A program made the translations under genes and the position numbers. From positions 24,363-88,362 of the forward strand of contig JAEUVZ010000076.1 of the NCBI GenBank assembly GCA_016786665.1: a DNA stretch of 64,000 nt, given 5' to 3'. Below, piece after piece: positions 60,499 to 64,000 of this stretch. The stretch is from Flavipsychrobacter sp. Lineage in GTDB: Bacteria; Bacteroidota; Bacteroidia; Chitinophagales; Chitinophagaceae. The first letter of the stretch is position 1. Every line of letters begins with the position of its first letter. Below the pieces are notes generated by a model that saw nothing but the letters and a program-made list of their open reading frames with translations, did no database searches and was not told where the DNA came from.

Positions 60499-62640
60499 AT
60501 GAAATATATATGGCTGGCTTCAGCTTTACTGGTATCAACATTTCACACCATGGCGCAGGACATGCCCGCAGAACGCAAGAAGATGAGCTACCCGAGAACC
60601 GAAAAGGGTACACAGGAAGATGATTTTTTCGGTACCAAAGTTGCTGACCCTTATCGCTGGCTGGAAGACGACCGTGCCGCCAACACCACGGAATGGGTGA
60701 ATGCGCAAAATTCTTTTGCCAATAGTTATCTCAGCCGCCTGGTATCAATGGGGATGATACAGGGCCGCCTCACCGAACTCTGGAATTATGAGAAGTACTC
60801 CGCTCCTTTTAAGGAAGGCGAATACACCTATTTCTACAAGAACGATGGCATACAGAACCAGTCGGTACTATACCGGCAGAAGGGTAACGGTAAGCCCGAG
60901 GTTTTCCTCGACCCCAATCTCTTTTCGAAGGATGGCACCACCTCCCTGGCAGGCATCGAGTTCACCAAAGACGGGTCGCTGGCCGCCTACCAGATTTCTG
61001 AAGGGGGCTCTGACTGGCGTAAGGTCATCATTATGGACACCAAAACGCTGGGCCAGGTGGGCGATACCCTGCACGATGTGAAGTTCAGCGGCCTCTCCTG
61101 GAAGGGGAACGAAGGCTTTTACTACAGCAGCTACGATAAGCCCAAAGAGGGCAGCCAGCTATCGGGGAAGACCCAGGAGCACAAGCTCTACTTCCACAAG
61201 CTGGGCGAGAAGCAGGAGAAGGATAAGCTGGTATTTGGCGGCAGCGCTACCCCTCGCCGCTATGTAGGCGGGGGCGTTACCGAAGACCAGAAGTTCCTGG
61301 TAATATCAGCCGCTAATGCTACTTACGGAAACGAGCTCTACATACAGGATTTATCAAAACCCGGTGCCGCCATCGTGCCGCTTGTTACCGGTTTCGACAA
61401 TGAGCAGGACGTGGTCTATTCCGAAAATGGTCAGCTCTATATTCTCACCAACCAGGGTGCCCCTAACCGGAAACTGGTGGTGACGGATGCCGCCAATCCC
61501 TTACCGGCCAACTGGAAGGTACTGATACCAGAGTCGGAATTCCCATTGTCGGTATCAACGGCAGGCCGCAAATTGTTTGCCCAGTATCTGAAAGATGCTG
61601 TTTCTGAGGTGCACCAGTATTCCCTGGAAGGAAAGAAAGAACGCACTATCAATTTGCCGGGCCTGGGTACCGCCAGTGGCTTTGGTGCGCGGAAAGACGA
61701 TAAGGAACTGTACTATACTTATACATCCTATATCTATCCCCCTACTATTTTCCGGTACGACATTGCCTCGGGGGCATCGTCTGAGTATAAAAAGTCTGGT
61801 GTTAAGTTCGACCCTTCAAAGTATGAAAGCAAACAGGTGTTCTACAATTCCAAAGATGGTACCCGTGTACCCATGATACTGACCTACAAAAAAGGGACAG
61901 AACTCAATGGAAAAAATCCGCTGTTGCTGTATGGATACGGAGGTTTTAATGTAAACCTCACGCCGTCATTCAGCACCAGCAATATCGTGTTGCTGGAAAG
62001 CGGTGGCATTTATGCCGTGGCCAACCTGCGCGGTGGTGGTGAGTATGGCGACAAGTGGCACGATGCCGGTACTAAGATGAACAAGCAGAACGTCTTTGAT
62101 GATTTCATCGCTGCCGCCGAATTCCTGATCAAAGAAAAGTACACTTCCAAAGATTACCTCGCTATTGCCGGAGGCTCTAACGGAGGACTGCTGGTAGGCG
62201 CCTGCATGACACAGCGCCCCGACCTGTTCAAAGTCTGCTTTCCCGCGGTAGGCGTGCTCGATATGCTTCGCTATCATAAGTTTACAGCCGGTGCGGGCTG
62301 GGCCTACGACTATGGCACCGCTGATGACAGTAAGGATATGTTCCATTACCTGCTGGGCTACTCGCCGGTGCAGCGTGTGCAAAAAGGTGTTTGCTATCCC
62401 GCAACACTCATCACCACCGCCGATCACGACGACCGTGTGGTGCCGGCGCACTCCTTTAAGTTTGCAGCAGCTTTGCAGGAAGCCCAGGGTTGTACTAACC
62501 CCATTCTCATAAAAATAGAAACCAATGCCGGGCACGGGGCAGGCAAATCTACACACCAGGTGATAGTAGAGCAGGCCACCAAGTGGGCCTTCATGTTCGA
62601 TGCGATGGGCATCAGGTATAGCCGTCCGCCGGCAGAATAA
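60499..62640 (+). CDS. S9A prolyl oligopeptidase, secreted
   Basis: 713 residues with a signal peptide (MKYIWLASALLVSTFHTMA). The seven-blade propeller domain (~80-430) opens with the conserved DPYRWLEDDRAANTTEWVNA. The peptidase domain has the nucleophile elbow G-G-S560-N-G-G in YLAIAGGSNGGLLVGACMTQ, an oxyanion Tyr in GYGGFNV, the Asp in ADHDDRVVPAHS, and His in NAGHGAGK. Complete triad, so active cleavage after proline is expected, probably in the periplasm. It has a terminator at 62678 and stands 147 bp before aspS. Confidence 0.96.
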   Translation: MKYIWLASALLVSTFHTMAQDMPAERKKMSYPRTEKGTQEDDFFGTKVADPYRWLEDDRAANTTEWVNAQNSFANSYLSRLVSMGMIQGRLTELWNYEKYSAPFKEGEYTYFYKNDGIQNQSVLYRQKGNGKPEVFLDPNLFSKDGTTSLAGIEFTKDGSLAAYQISEGGSDWRKVIIMDTKTLGQVGDTLHDVKFSGLSWKGNEGFYYSSYDKPKEGSQLSGKTQEHKLYFHKLGEKQEKDKLVFGGSATPRRYVGGGVTEDQKFLVISAANATYGNELYIQDLSKPGAAIVPLVTGFDNEQDVVYSENGQLYILTNQGAPNRKLVVTDAANPLPANWKVLIPESEFPLSVSTAGRKLFAQYLKDAVSEVHQYSLEGKKERTINLPGLGTASGFGARKDDKELYYTYTSYIYPPTIFRYDIASGASSEYKKSGVKFDPSKYESKQVFYNSKDGTRVPMILTYKKGTELNGKNPLLLYGYGGFNVNLTPSFSTSNIVLLESGGIYAVANLRGGGEYGDKWHDAGTKMNKQNVFDDFIAAAEFLIKEKYTSKDYLAIAGGSNGGLLVGACMTQRPDLFKVCFPAVGVLDMLRYHKFTAGAGWAYDYGTADDSKDMFHYLLGYSPVQRVQKGVCYPATLITTADHDDRVVPAHSFKFAAALQEAQGCTNPILIKIETNAGHGAGKSTHQVIVEQATKWAFMFDAMGIRYSRPPAE

Positions 62641-62677
62641 CAGGGTGTATCATTGGTATGGCAACGATATCAACAGT

Positions 62678-62717
62678 GTGGCTCCATCCTCCCAACGGTC
62701 GGAGCCACGCTTTTTTT
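62678..62717 (+). terminator. Rho-independent terminator of the S9 peptidase gene
   Basis: The stem GTGGCTCC / GGAGCCAC with a 15-base loop is followed by a run of seven T, 37 bases beyond the stop. Confidence 0.75.
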
Positions 62718-62759
62718 AGCATTCCCCTCCCGCCGCCCTCCTGTCCATGCTTTAATCCT

Positions 62760-62767
62760 TATCTTTG
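62760..62767 (+). promoter_or_regulatory. -7 promoter box for aspS
   Basis: TATCTTTG, an exact TAnnTTTG match, lies 20 bases before the aspS ATG. No clear -33 TTTG at the usual distance. Confidence 0.45.
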
Positions 62768-62787
62768 CCTGCTTTTAAATAAATATT

Positions 62788-64000
62788 ATGTATCGTACAC
62801 ATACTTGTGGAGAATTACGCATAGAAAATAAAGGAAGTGAAGTAACGCTCGCCGGATGGGTGCAGACCGTCCGCAAGTTCGGCAGCATCACGTTTATCGA
62901 CCTGCGCGACCGTTACGGTATCACACAACTGTTGTTCAACGAGTCGTTGAATCCGCTCCTGGAGCAGACACCCATAGGCCGCGAGTATGTGATACAGGTA
63001 AAAGGAAACGTAATAGAGCGTAGCAACAAGAACCCGAAACTCCCTACAGGAGCTATTGAAGTAGAAATAACAGAGTTCGCCATCATGAACGCGGCTGCTG
63101 TTCCCCCCTTTACGATAGAAGAAGATACTGACGGCGGCGAAGACCTCCGTATGAAATACCGTTACCTCGATTTACGCCGCCCTACACTGCGTCGTAACCT
63201 GGAGCTGCGCTACAAAGTAAACCGCTCCGTGCGCAACTACCTGGATACACAAGGTTTCTGGGATATCGAAACGCCTTACCTGATTAAGTCAACTCCCGAG
63301 GGCGCACGCGACTTCGTAGTGCCATCGCGCATGAATCCCGGACAGTTTTACGCACTGCCGCAAAGCCCGCAAACCTTTAAGCAGCTGCTGATGGTGAGTG
63401 GCTACGATAAATACTACCAAATCGTGAAGTGCTTCCGCGATGAAGACCTTCGTGCCGACCGCCAGCCGGAGTTTACCCAGATAGACTGTGAGATGAGCTT
63501 CGTAGAGCAGGAAGATGTATTGCAAACGTTTGAAGGCCTCTTCAAGCATGTATTCAGCGATGTAAAGGGTGTGGAAATTACAGAAGCATTCCCCCGCATG
63601 ACCTGGGACGATGCCATGTGGCATTACGGCAACGACAAGCCGGATATCCGCTTCGGAATGAAGATACAGAATGCCAAAGCGGAGAATAAGGTATATGCCG
63701 ATGTGCTGAATGGTATCGATTTTAAGGTGTTTAATGAAGCGGAAGCCATCCTGGCTATCGCTGTACCTGGCGCCAGTGAGTATACCCGCAAGCAACTGGA
63801 TGAGCTCACAGAGTGGGTAAAGCGCCCGCAGATAGGTATGACGGGTGTAGTAAACATTAAGTGCAATGCTGATGGAACATTTAAGAGTAGCGTAGATAAA
63901 TTCTTTACAGAAGACAAGCTGAAAGAGTTTGCCACATTCTGTGGTGCCAATGCAGGCGACCTCATTCTCATATTGGCAGGAGCGGAGACCCGCACTCGCA
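62788..64000 (+). CDS. aspS: Aspartyl-tRNA synthetase, N-terminal two thirds (runs off the window)
   Basis: 404 codons from the ATG at 62788 to the window end, with no stop. The OB-fold anticodon-binding domain opens with [10 protein letters not shown], then [19 protein letters not shown] and [15 protein letters not shown]. Class II motif 1 region ([20 protein letters not shown]) and motif 2 ([20 protein letters not shown]) follow, with [19 protein letters not shown] contacts nearby. It then enters the GAD insertion domain ([13 protein letters not shown]), as in bacterial-type AspRS; motif 3 would be beyond the window. It charges tRNA-Asp, or tRNA-Asn as well if non-discriminating. Confidence 0.97.
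   Translation, partial: MYRTHTCGELRIENKGSEVTLAGWVQTVRKFGSITFIDLRDRYGITQLLFNESLNPLLEQTPIGREYVIQVKGNVIERSNKNPKLPTGAIEVEITEFAIMNAAAVPPFTIEEDTDGGEDLRMKYRYLDLRRPTLRRNLELRYKVNRSVRNYLDTQGFWDIETPYLIKSTPEGARDFVVPSRMNPGQFYALPQSPQTFKQLLMVSGYDKYYQIVKCFRDEDLRADRQPEFTQIDCEMSFVEQEDVLQTFEGLFKHVFSDVKGVEITEAFPRMTWDDAMWHYGNDKPDIRFGMKIQNAKAENKVYADVLNGIDFKVFNEAEAILAIAVPGASEYTRKQLDELTEWVKRPQIGMTGVVNIKCNADGTFKSSVDKFFTEDKLKEFATFCGANAGDLILILAGAETRTR

Overview
The window is chromosomal DNA of a member of the Bacteroidota, most likely the order Chitinophagales. The evidence is three proteins with type IX secretion (T9SS) C-terminal sorting domains, a PorW/SprE-type T9SS component, CarboxypepD_reg-like/DUF5686 proteins, M56 peptidase-TonB fusions with a BlaI regulator, several DUFs that are typical of the phylum, and TAnnTTTG promoter boxes in place of classical -10 elements. 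Genes are tightly packed, many overlap by 4 bp, and no gene-free stretch exceeds about 250 bases. No rRNA, tRNA, CRISPR array, prophage or insertion sequence is visible.

Layout. 1-5.2 kb: the end of a T9SS-secreted FG-GAP protein, a lipoprotein, a CsbD-like protein, a Tudor-like-barrel protein, then a three-gene module of ECF sigma factor, small single-pass membrane protein and Spy/CnrX-like periplasmic protein, facing an S41-type protein that lacks the nucleophile serine. 5.3-14.6 kb: DUF5995, a PQQ-type propeller, small lipoprotein and membrane proteins, YjbR, DUF5655, DUF4846, a VWA protein with a TonB-plug-like remnant, and an M13 peptidase. 14.7-16.5 kb: a minus-strand set of M23-N-terminus-like protein, AtpZ, an AtpI-like protein and a SprT-like protein, without the rest of an ATP synthase operon. 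16.7-28 kb, plus strand: PorW with a large 11-residue repeat domain, the RelA/SpoT enzyme, M32 carboxypeptidase, a membrane protein and an M1 aminopeptidase. 28-34.5 kb: rplS, trmD, rimM and a T9SS-sorted protein (minus), DUF6799, lipoprotein, acyl-CoA-binding protein, two outer-membrane-barrel candidates and TerC. 34.7-39.9 kb: a DapB-like reductase, DUF5686 protein, deoxynucleoside kinase and trpS.

40-45 kb is the best regulatory region. A blaI-M56/TonB-M56/TonB operon (minus) faces an Nramp metal transporter fused to a universal stress domain (plus). Their 168-bp divergent spacer holds three 16-bp palindromes at exact 20-bp intervals beside blaI, and DtxR/MntR-like TTTAGG/CCTAAA palindromes beside the transporter. 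45-48 kb: an esterase and a T9SS-sorted M43 protease. 48-55.5 kb: ftsE, then a glycan cluster (three GT4 and one GT2 glycosyltransferases and an N-formyltransferase) with ribBA inside it. 55.5-64 kb: a very large TamB-type protein, a REP-like palindrome, an S9 prolyl oligopeptidase and the start of aspS.

Most of the window is housekeeping and envelope biology. The less ordinary items are the PorW repeat domain, the two-regulator spacer at 42.9-43.1 kb, the CnrHYX-like module, the inactive-looking S41 protein and the diverged DapB-like protein.
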